NCBI GenBank assembly: GCA_964463695.1
Contig: CAYXCZ010000006.1
Coordinates: 62,001 to 126,000 of the forward strand
Direction of reading: 5' to 3'
DNA from: JALNZU01 sp964463695
GTDB taxonomy: Bacteria > Bacteroidota > Bacteroidia > Bacteroidales > F082
DNA length: 64,000 nucleotides
Shown piece by piece: positions 35,455-44,115 of this stretch. Made by a program: the position numbers and the translations under genes. Position 1 is the stretch's first letter, and the number at the start of each line of letters is the position of its first letter. The notes under the pieces were generated by a model. That model saw only the letters and a list, made by a program, of their open reading frames with translations, had not been told where the DNA came from and did not search any database.

Positions 35455-35579
35455 GTGATGTGTTGTTGGAAAGCAAAAGTAGTCGGTTGATTTTTTAATC
35501 GGGAATAAAGTAGATGGAACAGGTTAACAACCTAATGCCATCGGTTGCAGTTTTGAATTAAATTTTTCATTCATCAATT

Positions 35580-35610
35580 AAAAAAAAAGACGACCATAAG
35601 ATCGTCTTTT
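35580..35610 (-). terminator. Rho-independent terminator of the acyl-CoA carboxylase operon
   Basis: Minus-strand stem AAAGACGA (35602-35609) with TCGTCTTT (35586-35593), 8-nt loop, and a run of about eight Ts. It lies 25 nt after the carboxyltransferase stop. Confidence 0.87.
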
Positions 35611-35634
35611 CGTTAAGTACAGTAAACCAATCAT

Positions 35635-37170
35635 TTAAAGCGGGATATTGCCGTGCTTTTTTGAAGGATTGGTTTTCACTTTGTTTTGTGCCATTTCGAG
35701 AGCTTGAATGAGTTTGGTTCGTGTCTGTCTTGGGTAAATGATTTCATCGATATAACCCAGAGCTGCAGCTTTGTATGGACTGGCAAAACGCTTGCGATAA
35801 TCAGAGATTGCCTCCAAACGATCTTCTTCGCTCAGCTTATTTTTGTAGATAATATTAACAGCTCCTTCAGGACCCATCACCGCAATTTCAGCTGTAGGAT
35901 AGGCGAAATTCATGTCGGCACCGATATGCTTACTTGACATAACATCATATGCTCCACCGTAGGCTTTTCGGGTAATGACGGTAATTTTTGGCACAGTCGC
36001 TTCAGCAAATGCGTACAAAAGTTTCGCGCCATGCTTAATGATACCACCAAACTCCTGAACCGTTCCGGGAAGAAAACCGGGAACATCTTCAAAAGTAATA
36101 ATTGGAATATTAAAAGCGTCGCAGAAACGCACAAAACGAGCTGCTTTAACAGAACTATCAATATCAAGCACACCGGCAAAAACAGCTGGCTGATTTGCAA
36201 CTATTCCTACAGGTTTTCCTGCCAGACGCGCGAAACCGATGATGATATTTTTGGCGTAGTAAGGCTGAATCTCAAAGAAATTATGTTCATCAACTACCTT
36301 ACTGATGATTTCATGCATGTCGTAAGGTTTGTTTGGATCATCGGGCACAATTGTGTCAAGGCTGTCATCCTCCCGATATATGTTGTCGGTGCAAACTTTA
36401 ACAGGAGGATCTTCCATATTGTTCGAAGGAAGGAAGCTCATCAGTTCGCGAATCATCATCATTGCCTGACTGTCGTCTTCGGCCATCAAATGTGCAACAC
36501 CGCTTTTGCTGTTGTGGGTGAAAGCGCCACCGAGATCTTCTTTCGTAACCTCTTCATGGGTAACGGTTTTAATAACATCAGGGCCTGTTACAAACATATA
36601 CGAGGTGTCCTTAACCATCATGATGAAATCGGTGATAGCCGGTGAGTATACAGCTCCTCCGGCACATGGTCCGAGGATGGCTGAAATTTGCGGAATGACA
36701 CCTGATGACATAACATTGCGGTAAAAAATATCCGCATATCCACCAAGACTTTCGACGCCTTCCTGAATACGAGCACCTCCCGAATCATTAAGGCCAATAA
36801 CCGGAGCTCCCATTTTCATGGCCAGATCCATAACCTTAACAATTTTATCGGCATTGGCACGGCTTAGCGACCCACCAAAAACAGTAAAATCTTGTGCGAA
36901 TACATAAACAAGTCGCCCATCAATCTTGCCATAACCTGTCACAACACCATCACCAAGGAATTTTTGCTTATCCATATCGAAATCGGTGGTGCGATGGGTT
37001 ACAAATTTGTCGACTTCCATAAAGGTGTTGGGGTCAAGTAATTCGAGCAGGCGTTCGCGAGCCGTTAACCGGCCGGCATCGTGCTGTTTAACAATACGGT
37101 CTTCGCCTCCACCTAGTTCGGCAAGCCTGTTGTTTTCTTCTAAAAGCTTAAATTTATCTGCTATTGACAT
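35635..37170 (-). CDS. Acyl-CoA carboxylase carboxyltransferase (beta) subunit, probably propionyl-CoA
   Basis: A 511-residue carboxyltransferase of the PccB/MmdA family, moving CO2 from biotin to an acyl-CoA. Blocks include GGARIQEGVESLGGYADIF and GPCAGGAVYSPA (N-terminal half), and ITRKAYGGAYDVMSSKHIGADMNFA and the C-terminal KKHGNIPL. The sequence alone does not separate propionyl-CoA carboxylase from methylmalonyl-CoA decarboxylase alpha. The operon supplies a biotin carboxylase rather than the sodium-pump beta subunit, so it should run in the carboxylating direction. It is the third gene after accC and the biotin carrier. Confidence 0.92.
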   Translation of the reverse strand: MSIADKFKLLEENNRLAELGGGEDRIVKQHDAGRLTARERLLELLDPNTFMEVDKFVTHRTTDFDMDKQKFLGDGVVTGYGKIDGRLVYVFAQDFTVFGGSLSRANADKIVKVMDLAMKMGAPVIGLNDSGGARIQEGVESLGGYADIFYRNVMSSGVIPQISAILGPCAGGAVYSPAITDFIMMVKDTSYMFVTGPDVIKTVTHEEVTKEDLGGAFTHNSKSGVAHLMAEDDSQAMMMIRELMSFLPSNNMEDPPVKVCTDNIYREDDSLDTIVPDDPNKPYDMHEIISKVVDEHNFFEIQPYYAKNIIIGFARLAGKPVGIVANQPAVFAGVLDIDSSVKAARFVRFCDAFNIPIITFEDVPGFLPGTVQEFGGIIKHGAKLLYAFAEATVPKITVITRKAYGGAYDVMSSKHIGADMNFAYPTAEIAVMGPEGAVNIIYKNKLSEEDRLEAISDYRKRFASPYKAAALGYIDEIIYPRQTRTKLIQALEMAQNKVKTNPSKKHGNIPL

Positions 37171-37192
37171 TGTTTAATTTTTTTCGGTTTGA

Positions 37193-37699
37193 TTATTCGA
37201 TGATTACCATAGGCTGATCACCATTCACGGTGTCGCCTTCCTGCACTAAGATGCGTTTGATGATGCGGTCCTGTTTTACTTTGTATTCACTTTCCATTTT
37301 CATGGCAGAAACGATGATCACAGTTTCGCCGGCTTTTACCTCATCGCCTTCTTTGAAAAGTATTTTAACAACTTTTCCGGGCATGGGTGATATAATGACG
37401 TTGGTATCCTCACCTTCATCTTTTTTGCGGTTCATCAGGTACTTGGCTTCGGCATCGATGATATCGACAGCAAAGGTTTCATAAAGGGTATTCACTGTGT
37501 ATGACTTCCCTGTGCGACCTTCAACGAGTTCAACATTGAATGATTTGTTGTCGAGCAGGATGCTGTAAACCCCTTGCTCAACCTCTGCGATATCCAGCTC
37601 ATAAATTTTGTTGTCGATGGCAATCTGATACATGCTGCCATCTTTACTCAATAATTCAATGGTGGAGATACGGTCGTTAATTTTTACTTCGTATGACAT
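37193..37699 (-). CDS. Biotin carrier protein of the acyl-CoA carboxylase
   Basis: A 168-residue protein. The last 75 residues are a biotinyl domain with the biotinylated Lys in VSAMKMESEYKV; GDEVKAGETV and EGDTVNGDQPMVIIE complete the fold. The first 90 residues form a beta-rich region (YQIAIDNKIYELDIAEVEQG) of the kind that docks separate carrier proteins to the carboxylase. It lies between the carboxylase (20 nt) and the carboxyltransferase (22 nt), so the three subunits are made from one message. Confidence 0.92.
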   Translation of the reverse strand: MSYEVKINDRISTIELLSKDGSMYQIAIDNKIYELDIAEVEQGVYSILLDNKSFNVELVEGRTGKSYTVNTLYETFAVDIIDAEAKYLMNRKKDEGEDTNVIISPMPGKVVKILFKEGDEVKAGETVIIVSAMKMESEYKVKQDRIIKRILVQEGDTVNGDQPMVIIE

Positions 37700-37719
37700 T
37701 TTGTATTAAATTTTTCCGG

Positions 37720-39228
37720 TTAGAAGCGTAAAACTGATCGTTTTCTGCCAAAGTCTTTCCAATTGTTGCCCAAATGCTTTTGTGGTTTATCGGGTTGCAG
37801 ACGTTCAAGCTTTGTAATATAATCTACAAAAGCTGTGATTGCAGCCACATCCATGCATCGCTCAGTACAAACCGCCCGGGGTTGCAGGTATTGCTGATTT
37901 TCTTCAATGAAATGTGTGTTGTAGCGGCCCTCAATAAAAGCAGGAACCTCCATAATGCGGTGCAGATATGGAATTGATGTTTTAATGCCAGTAATTTTAT
38001 AGGCGTAAAGTGCTCTTTTTAAACGTGCTATCGCATCCTTGCGAGTTTCGCCCCAAACGATAAGTTTTGAAATCATCGGGTCATAATACATCGGAATTTC
38101 ATAGCCAACATAAGCATACCCATCATGACGAACACCTAGGCCAAGCGGTTCGGTGATGTGTTTGATGATACCGGGTGATGGCATGAAATTATTATCAGGA
38201 TCTTCAGCATATATACGCACTTCAATGGCATGTCCATTCTGACTAAGATCTTCTTGTTTAAATTCAAGTGGCAGTCCGTTTGCAATATTTATTTGCTGTT
38301 TCACCAGGTCAACACCAACAACACGTTCAGTTATAGGGTGCTCTACCTGTAAACGAGTGTTCATCTCGAGGAAATAATAATTCAAGTTATCATCAACGAT
38401 AAACTCAATTGTTCCTGCACCATAATAGTCAACAGCCCTGGCAGCTGCCACTGCATCAGCTCCCATTTTCATGCGCACTTCAGGTGTCATGATGGGGGAG
38501 GGAGTTTCTTCCACTACTTTCTGATGACGCCTCTGAACCGAGCACTCACGTTCAAAAAGGTGGACAATATTTCCGTGCTGGTCGCCCAAAACCTGAAACT
38601 CGATGTGGTGCGGTGAAGAAATATACTTTTCTATGTAAACAGCGTCGTCACCAAAAGAAGCTTTAGCCTCCGAACGAGCTGAGCTAACTGCATTTACAAT
38701 ATCCTCTTCACGTTTTACTAACCGCATACCTTTGCCACCACCTCCTGCGCTGGCTTTGATCATAACCGGCAAACCGATTCCTTTGATCACTTCTATGGCT
38801 TTTTTGATATCACGTATGGGCTCGGTAGTTCCCGGTACGACAGGCACACCGGCAGCTATCATTGTTTTCCGGGCAGTGATTTTGTCGCCCATGGTATTGA
38901 TTGCATAAGGCGAAGGCCCGATAAAAATAATGCCCTCTTTCTGGCAAAGCTCAGCGAAGCGGGCATTTTCCGATAAAAATCCATAGCCGGGATGAATAGC
39001 ATCAGCACCTGAAAGTTTGGCAACTTCAATAATTTTATCCATCCTCAAATAACTTTCCGAAGAAGGGGCAGGACCAATCGGATAGGCATCATCAGCGTAT
39101 CGCACATGCATGGCCTTGCGGTCAACATCTGAATAAACTGCAACGGTTTCAATGCCCATTTCACGGCACGACCGCATGACTCTAATCGCAATTTCGCCCC
39201 TGTTGGCAACGAGTACTTTCTTTATCAT
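37720..39228 (-). CDS. accC: Biotin carboxylase subunit of acyl-CoA carboxylase
   Basis: A 502-residue ATP-grasp biotin carboxylase, making carboxybiotin from bicarbonate and ATP. Motifs: KKVLVANRGEIAIRVMRSC at the N-terminus, the glycine-rich loop KASAGGGGKGMRLV, FQVLGDQHGN, ERECSVQRRHQK and EMNTRLQVEHPITE. I chose the ATG at 39228, which matches the family start; an ATG at 39291 would add an unrelated 21-residue stretch. The extra 50-60 residues at the C-terminus compared with E. coli AccC fit the propionyl-CoA/3-methylcrotonyl type. It is the first gene of the three-gene operon. Confidence 0.93.
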   Translation of the reverse strand: MIKKVLVANRGEIAIRVMRSCREMGIETVAVYSDVDRKAMHVRYADDAYPIGPAPSSESYLRMDKIIEVAKLSGADAIHPGYGFLSENARFAELCQKEGIIFIGPSPYAINTMGDKITARKTMIAAGVPVVPGTTEPIRDIKKAIEVIKGIGLPVMIKASAGGGGKGMRLVKREEDIVNAVSSARSEAKASFGDDAVYIEKYISSPHHIEFQVLGDQHGNIVHLFERECSVQRRHQKVVEETPSPIMTPEVRMKMGADAVAAARAVDYYGAGTIEFIVDDNLNYYFLEMNTRLQVEHPITERVVGVDLVKQQINIANGLPLEFKQEDLSQNGHAIEVRIYAEDPDNNFMPSPGIIKHITEPLGLGVRHDGYAYVGYEIPMYYDPMISKLIVWGETRKDAIARLKRALYAYKITGIKTSIPYLHRIMEVPAFIEGRYNTHFIEENQQYLQPRAVCTERCMDVAAITAFVDYITKLERLQPDKPQKHLGNNWKDFGRKRSVLRF

Positions 39229-39463
39229 ATCTGTGTTTTTAGTGTGTTTGCATGTGAATTCCATGCGAAAAAAGCGCGTAAATATAGTCAAATTCTGACA
39301 TATGATAATTTAGACTTAATTCAATTAAGGACTTTTGTTATTCTTTCAATCTGTGAAAAGATTAGTTCTAAGGGAAGAAAAACCAGGTTTATTAAACTCA
39401 GGATTCTTTTTTTTTGCAACAATAAACACAATTTTCAGCACTTTCATTGCACACGTTTTCTTT
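39229..39463. other. Intergenic region between divergent accC and hybrid kinase
   Basis: Together with the kinase promoter that follows, this makes a gap of 313 nt. It is A/T-rich. I see no RNA gene, repeat or clear accC promoter box; CAAATTCTGA near 39289 is only a partial minus-strand -7 match. Confidence 0.5.
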
Positions 39464-39494
39464 TTTGATTTCAAAACTGATTCGTGTATCTTTG
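39464..39494 (+). promoter_or_regulatory. Consensus Bacteroidota promoter for the hybrid histidine kinase
   Basis: TTTG (39464-39467), exactly 19 nt, TATCTTTG (39487-39494): a full match to the -33/-7 consensus. Transcription should start near 39501, which excludes the in-frame ATG at 39335 as a start. Confidence 0.8.
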
Positions 39495-39541
39495 TCCGGT
39501 TAATGACACAAATGTTGCATAAATTGCCTTTAAACAACTTG

Positions 39542-41383
39542 ATGAACCTGAAATACTGCCTCATTTTTTTACTATTCGCCTTTTCAACCTCAATAGGTCA
39601 ATCGGTGGAGCAAATAAGGGCAATCGATAGCCTTGATCAGCAATTATCAAATGTTGACTCAACTGCAAAAATTGAGCTGTTGTCCGAATTAATTCAAAGG
39701 ACAAAAGATATTTCTCCAGAATTAACAGCAGGCTATCTCCAGCAGCAGATGAAATTAGCAGATACATTGGAAGTTGTAAAAATGCAAGCGCAATCAAGAC
39801 TCTTGTTGTCCGAACTTTTATATAATAAAGGACTTTCTGATTCTGCGATGAGAATGCTTCAGCAGGCATTGCATTTTCGACAGATTGAGCATATTGACAT
39901 CACAGCTTCTGCTGATTTGGATATGGATGAAAGTACCCTCTGGCAAACTTTAGGTCTGAGATCAGCAATTATTTGGAGAACAGTATTGATAACGAGTGTT
40001 TTAATGCTGTTTGGAGGTGTGATTTTGATGTTGCTTTTTAGTCATCGGCTTAAGGAGAAATATGGTGAAAATCAAGATGCCTATGGTAGTTTTCAACTCG
40101 AGATTGATAAACAAAGGCAACAACTCGAAGCAACAATTCAGGAGCGTACACGTGAGTTGGAAGATCAGTTGCAGCAAACTAGGGCAAAGGATGTTGAACT
40201 GAAGAAAACACTCAAGCGCCTCAAAGATGCAAGTTATTTGAAAAATGCCTTTCTCTCGAATATGAGTCATGAAATCCGCACTCCTTTAAATGGTATCATT
40301 GGTTTTTCCAGTTTGCTCGAGACCGAGCTTGCGATGATGGAAAATAAAGAACTGTACAATTATGCTTCCGGCATCCAGCAGAGTGGCGACAGATTACTTA
40401 ATTTAATCAATAACATCATCGAAATTAGTCGCATACAGGCCAATGAAATAGAAGTTGAATTGCATCCTTGCGATGTTGCGTTGATCGTAAATAATGTGTG
40501 TGAACCACTCGTGTTTTCCACTAACGAAAAAGGCTTGAAGTTTAAGACCAAACTTCCGGAATTGCCCAAGGTTTTGGCTGATAATGCCAAATTAATGCGG
40601 GTTTTACATATTATAATCGAAAACGCAGTGAAATATACAGAAGCAGGATTTGTTACTATTTCTGCTTTGTACGATCAACAACGCAATGATGTTGTGATAA
40701 AGGTAAAAGACACAGGTGTTGGCATGGATGCCAGTTATATGAATTTCCTTTTTGAGGCATTCAGGCAGGAAAGTACCGGCTACAGCCGTCAGTATCAAGG
40801 TGCCGGACTTGGTTTGCCTTTGGCAAAAAAACTCCTCGATCTGATGCATGGCCGCATTGAAATTAAATCGGAGAGAGGCACTGGAACAACAGTAGAAATT
40901 TATTTACCTGCCATTCAGGAAGTAGCTGAAGATGGTAAACCAACACTTGAGGTTCACCCAATTGCAAATGCACCTCAGCTGGGCACACTCGACATTTTTA
41001 TCGTTGAAGATGACCGTATGAACCGTATGGTGCTACAAAAAATCCTGAGTAAAGCAGGCACTTTAACGCTTGCAGTTGATGGCAATGAAACAATGAAAAT
41101 CGTTGGTGAGCGCTTTAAAAAAGACCATATTTTCCAAATCATGTTGTTCGATATTAACCTGCCGCCACCATGGGATGGCGTGAAGTTGATGCAGCAGATA
41201 CGAACTGATTATCCAGCCTATAAATTCATACCGTTTATTGCACAAACAGCTTATGCTATGGCAGGCGATAAGGAACGTTTCCTTGATGCAGGCTTCGACG
41301 ATTATATTGCTAAGCCGATCAATAAAAATGAACTTATGACAAAAATTGAGAATCAGTTAAAATTACGAAGTTCTCAGGAGTGA
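39542..41383 (+). CDS. Hybrid sensor histidine kinase with C-terminal receiver
   Basis: A 613-residue hybrid kinase. In order: signal peptide (MNLKYCLIFLLFAFSTSIGQ); a short periplasmic region with one TPR-like helix pair (about 40-115); a transmembrane helix (about 143-166); a coiled coil (about 185-232); HisKA with His243 (NMSHEIRTPLNG); HATPase (IIENAVKYTE, DTGVGMD, GAGLGLPLA); and a receiver (about 485-613) with Asp490-Asp491, Asp537, Thr569 and Lys591. The receiver loop after Asp537 reads INLPPPWDG, one residue longer than usual. The start at 39542 is set by the promoter just upstream and the signal peptide. Input signal and output partner are unknown. Confidence 0.88.
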   Translation: MNLKYCLIFLLFAFSTSIGQSVEQIRAIDSLDQQLSNVDSTAKIELLSELIQRTKDISPELTAGYLQQQMKLADTLEVVKMQAQSRLLLSELLYNKGLSDSAMRMLQQALHFRQIEHIDITASADLDMDESTLWQTLGLRSAIIWRTVLITSVLMLFGGVILMLLFSHRLKEKYGENQDAYGSFQLEIDKQRQQLEATIQERTRELEDQLQQTRAKDVELKKTLKRLKDASYLKNAFLSNMSHEIRTPLNGIIGFSSLLETELAMMENKELYNYASGIQQSGDRLLNLINNIIEISRIQANEIEVELHPCDVALIVNNVCEPLVFSTNEKGLKFKTKLPELPKVLADNAKLMRVLHIIIENAVKYTEAGFVTISALYDQQRNDVVIKVKDTGVGMDASYMNFLFEAFRQESTGYSRQYQGAGLGLPLAKKLLDLMHGRIEIKSERGTGTTVEIYLPAIQEVAEDGKPTLEVHPIANAPQLGTLDIFIVEDDRMNRMVLQKILSKAGTLTLAVDGNETMKIVGERFKKDHIFQIMLFDINLPPPWDGVKLMQQIRTDYPAYKFIPFIAQTAYAMAGDKERFLDAGFDDYIAKPINKNELMTKIENQLKLRSSQE

Positions 41384-41487
41384 CTCCTAAAAAAGAGCAT
41401 GTATTAATTAAATGAATGCTGTAACAGCTTTAATTTTAATACATTATAATGATCATTCTAAACCAATTTTTAAATATTATGATTAGT

Positions 41488-44100
41488 ATGAAGTTATTAA
41501 GCAAAAAAAAAATCCGGTTTAAGTCTGTCAGTCGTTTTTTTTCTTTGAGTTTTATTACGTTCATATTTCTGATCCAAAGTTGCTCGACCATTGAAAAACC
41601 AATGGTTAACGTTCAACATTTACATGATAATTGGTCCTTTTCGGCAGTAGATACACTTCATTTTTACTCTGCTAAAATACCTGGAACAATTCATACCGAC
41701 TTATTTGAAAATAAATTGATACCTGATCCTTTTGAAGGATGCAATGAGAAGCAACTTCAATGGATAGGGAATCAAGATTGGGTGTATCGAACTAGTTTTA
41801 ATGTCGATTCAGAAGTGTTTGATAACCAGCAGGTCTCAATCGTTTTTGAAGGCCTTGATACGTATGCTTCTGTTTCCTTGAACGGCCATTTACTGTTCTC
41901 ATCAAACAATATGTTTCGAACCTGGGAGGCCGACTGCAAACAATTTTTGAAAAAGCAAGGAAATAATCTTGAAATAGTATTTAGTTCGGCCTTACAGAAA
42001 TATAAGGCTGATTCATTGGCTGCCGGTCACTTTTTACCTGGTGGAAAATGGATGTACGCCCGCAAAGCTGCATATCATTTTGGCTGGGATTGGGGACCTG
42101 TGTTCATTACAGCAGGAATCTGGAAACCAGTGTATTTAAAAGGTTGGGATAAAATACTGCCACGCGATTTTTATCTAAAAACAACGCAACTGAGTGAGGA
42201 GAAAGCAACATTAAACCTTTCTTTTGAACTGGATGCGACAGATGGAGCGGAAGCAGAAATTGTACTTAAACATATTGATTCCGGTAAAGAAGAATTAAAG
42301 AAAGACTTTGAAGTTACAAAAGGACAAACGAACTACAGCTTTGATTTCGAAATTCATAATCCCAAACTGTGGTGGACTCACGATCTTGGAGAACCTTATT
42401 TATATGAATGGCAAGTTGAAATAAAGACATCTCAAGGTGAGGTTTTTCAAAAAAATCTTTCTTTTGGTATTCGCACCATCGAATTGGTTCAAGAGCCTGA
42501 TTCTGCCGGAGCTTCGTTTTTTATGAAACTTAATGGAGTTCCTCTTTTTGCAAAAGGAGCAAACTACATCCCTCAGCATAGTTTTCTCACCGAAATTAGC
42601 GACAGCAGTTATCGTGCTCTGCTGGATGATGCAGTATTTTCCAACATGAATATGTTGAGAGTTTGGGGAGGCGGTGTTTACGAGAAGGAACTTTTTTACG
42701 AATTATGCGACCAGAAAGGGATTCTTGTTTGGCAGGATTTTATGTTTGCTTGCGCAATGTATCCGGGCGACGAGGCATTCCTGATGAATGTTAAGAAAGA
42801 AGCTGAGGAACAGGTGAAACGTTTGCGCAACCACGCTTGTCTGGCTTTATGGTGCGGCAATAACGAAGTTGACGAAGGTTGGCATAACTGGGGCTGGCAG
42901 AAGCAATATGCTATGGATCAGTCAACTCAGGATATAATATGGAATGATTACACCCAATTGTTTCAGCGACTGCTTCCCGATGTTGTTAACGCTTTGGATC
43001 ACGGAAAAGCCTATATTTCGAGCTCTCCTCAAAATGGCTGGGGTCGTAAAGAAAGCATGACAGAGGGCGATTCACATTATTGGGGTGTCTGGTGGGGAAA
43101 AGAACCATTTGAAAAGTATCAGGAGAAAGTTCCGCGATTTATGAGTGAGTTTGGGTTTCAAGCCATGCCTGCAATTGCAACAATTCGCTCTTTTCAAGAT
43201 AAAGCAGCTGATACCTTATATTCCCCTTCATTGCGCTGCCACCAAAAACACCCAACCGGATTTGAAACGCTTTCTACATACCTAAAATATGAATACTTAG
43301 AAGCTAATGACCTTGAATCACTGATTTATGCTACTCAATTGATTCAGGCACAAGGAATTGGAATGGCAATTGAAGCGCAACGCAGCGCGAAACCCTATTG
43401 TATGGGTTCTTTGTATTGGCAACTTAATGATGTTTGGCCGGTTACAAGCTGGTCGGGAATCGATGCGCAAGGCAACTGGAAAGCTCTTCAATACCGGATA
43501 AAAGAAGTGTTTGATGATGTATTGGTGTCAGTTTTAAAATCAAACGACAGTTTGCACATTTCTCTCATTTCTGATCGTCGTGATATCGTAAATGGGAGTC
43601 TTAAAGTTGATTTGGTAAGTTTTGATGGTAAGCGGGATGGGCTCTACACAAAGAAGGTAAGTATTACTTCAGAAAAAGCAATGCGTGTTTTCTCTTTAAG
43701 AACAAGTGATCTGACTCCTGAAAATCATTTGGATCAATCCTTTATCGAAGTTTGTTTTACCACTGATGAGGGTAATATTTATAAGGACACTCAGTTTTTA
43801 CTTCCATTTGGGCTGCTGAAATTACCTGAAGTACTTCCGGAAATTGAAATCAATAAAGTTGAGAATGGCTTTAGTGTTAAACTGACTGCAACAGCTTATA
43901 CAGCTTTCAATCAACTGTACCTGACTGAATCTAACGGACATTTCATCGATAATCATTTCCATCTTCAAGCAGGTGAAAGCAGAACGATATTTTGTTCTTC
44001 TTTACTTTCTTTAAACGATTTTAAAAATCAACTAAGGGTATACAACCTGAATAAGTTAATTCATTCAGGTAAAACTAATTCTGTAAATAAAAAACCTTAA
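41488..44100 (+). CDS. GH2-family beta-mannosidase, lipoprotein
   Basis: An 870-residue lipoprotein (a basic n-region, then FITFIFLIQSC). The GH2 beta-mannosidase layout is an N-terminal sugar-binding domain (WIGNQDWVYRTSF), an immunoglobulin-like domain, and a TIM barrel with acid/base Glu near residue 458 (ALWCGNNEVDEGWHNWGW) and nucleophile Glu near 553 (RFMSEFGFQAMP). CGNNE and SEFGFQ are typical for beta-mannosidase rather than beta-galactosidase. It would release terminal beta-mannose, for example from the Man-beta-1,4-GlcNAc core of N-glycans or from mannans. ATGs at 41449 and 41479 are alternative starts. The GH92 gene follows 15 nt later in the same operon. Confidence 0.9.
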   Translation: MKLLSKKKIRFKSVSRFFSLSFITFIFLIQSCSTIEKPMVNVQHLHDNWSFSAVDTLHFYSAKIPGTIHTDLFENKLIPDPFEGCNEKQLQWIGNQDWVYRTSFNVDSEVFDNQQVSIVFEGLDTYASVSLNGHLLFSSNNMFRTWEADCKQFLKKQGNNLEIVFSSALQKYKADSLAAGHFLPGGKWMYARKAAYHFGWDWGPVFITAGIWKPVYLKGWDKILPRDFYLKTTQLSEEKATLNLSFELDATDGAEAEIVLKHIDSGKEELKKDFEVTKGQTNYSFDFEIHNPKLWWTHDLGEPYLYEWQVEIKTSQGEVFQKNLSFGIRTIELVQEPDSAGASFFMKLNGVPLFAKGANYIPQHSFLTEISDSSYRALLDDAVFSNMNMLRVWGGGVYEKELFYELCDQKGILVWQDFMFACAMYPGDEAFLMNVKKEAEEQVKRLRNHACLALWCGNNEVDEGWHNWGWQKQYAMDQSTQDIIWNDYTQLFQRLLPDVVNALDHGKAYISSSPQNGWGRKESMTEGDSHYWGVWWGKEPFEKYQEKVPRFMSEFGFQAMPAIATIRSFQDKAADTLYSPSLRCHQKHPTGFETLSTYLKYEYLEANDLESLIYATQLIQAQGIGMAIEAQRSAKPYCMGSLYWQLNDVWPVTSWSGIDAQGNWKALQYRIKEVFDDVLVSVLKSNDSLHISLISDRRDIVNGSLKVDLVSFDGKRDGLYTKKVSITSEKAMRVFSLRTSDLTPENHLDQSFIEVCFTTDEGNIYKDTQFLLPFGLLKLPEVLPEIEINKVENGFSVKLTATAYTAFNQLYLTESNGHFIDNHFHLQAGESRTIFCSSLLSLNDFKNQLRVYNLNKLIHSGKTNSVNKKP

Positions 44101-44115
44101 AAAGAGACCAATTGT

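Noticed and set aside
36031..36645. 204-codon plus-strand frame within the carboxyltransferase gene
   Set aside because: It is antisense to a strongly conserved PccB-type gene and has no recognisable domain.
39335..39541. N-terminal extension of the hybrid kinase from ATG 39335
   Set aside because: A full-consensus promoter at 39464-39494 lies inside the extension, and the true signal peptide starts at 39542.
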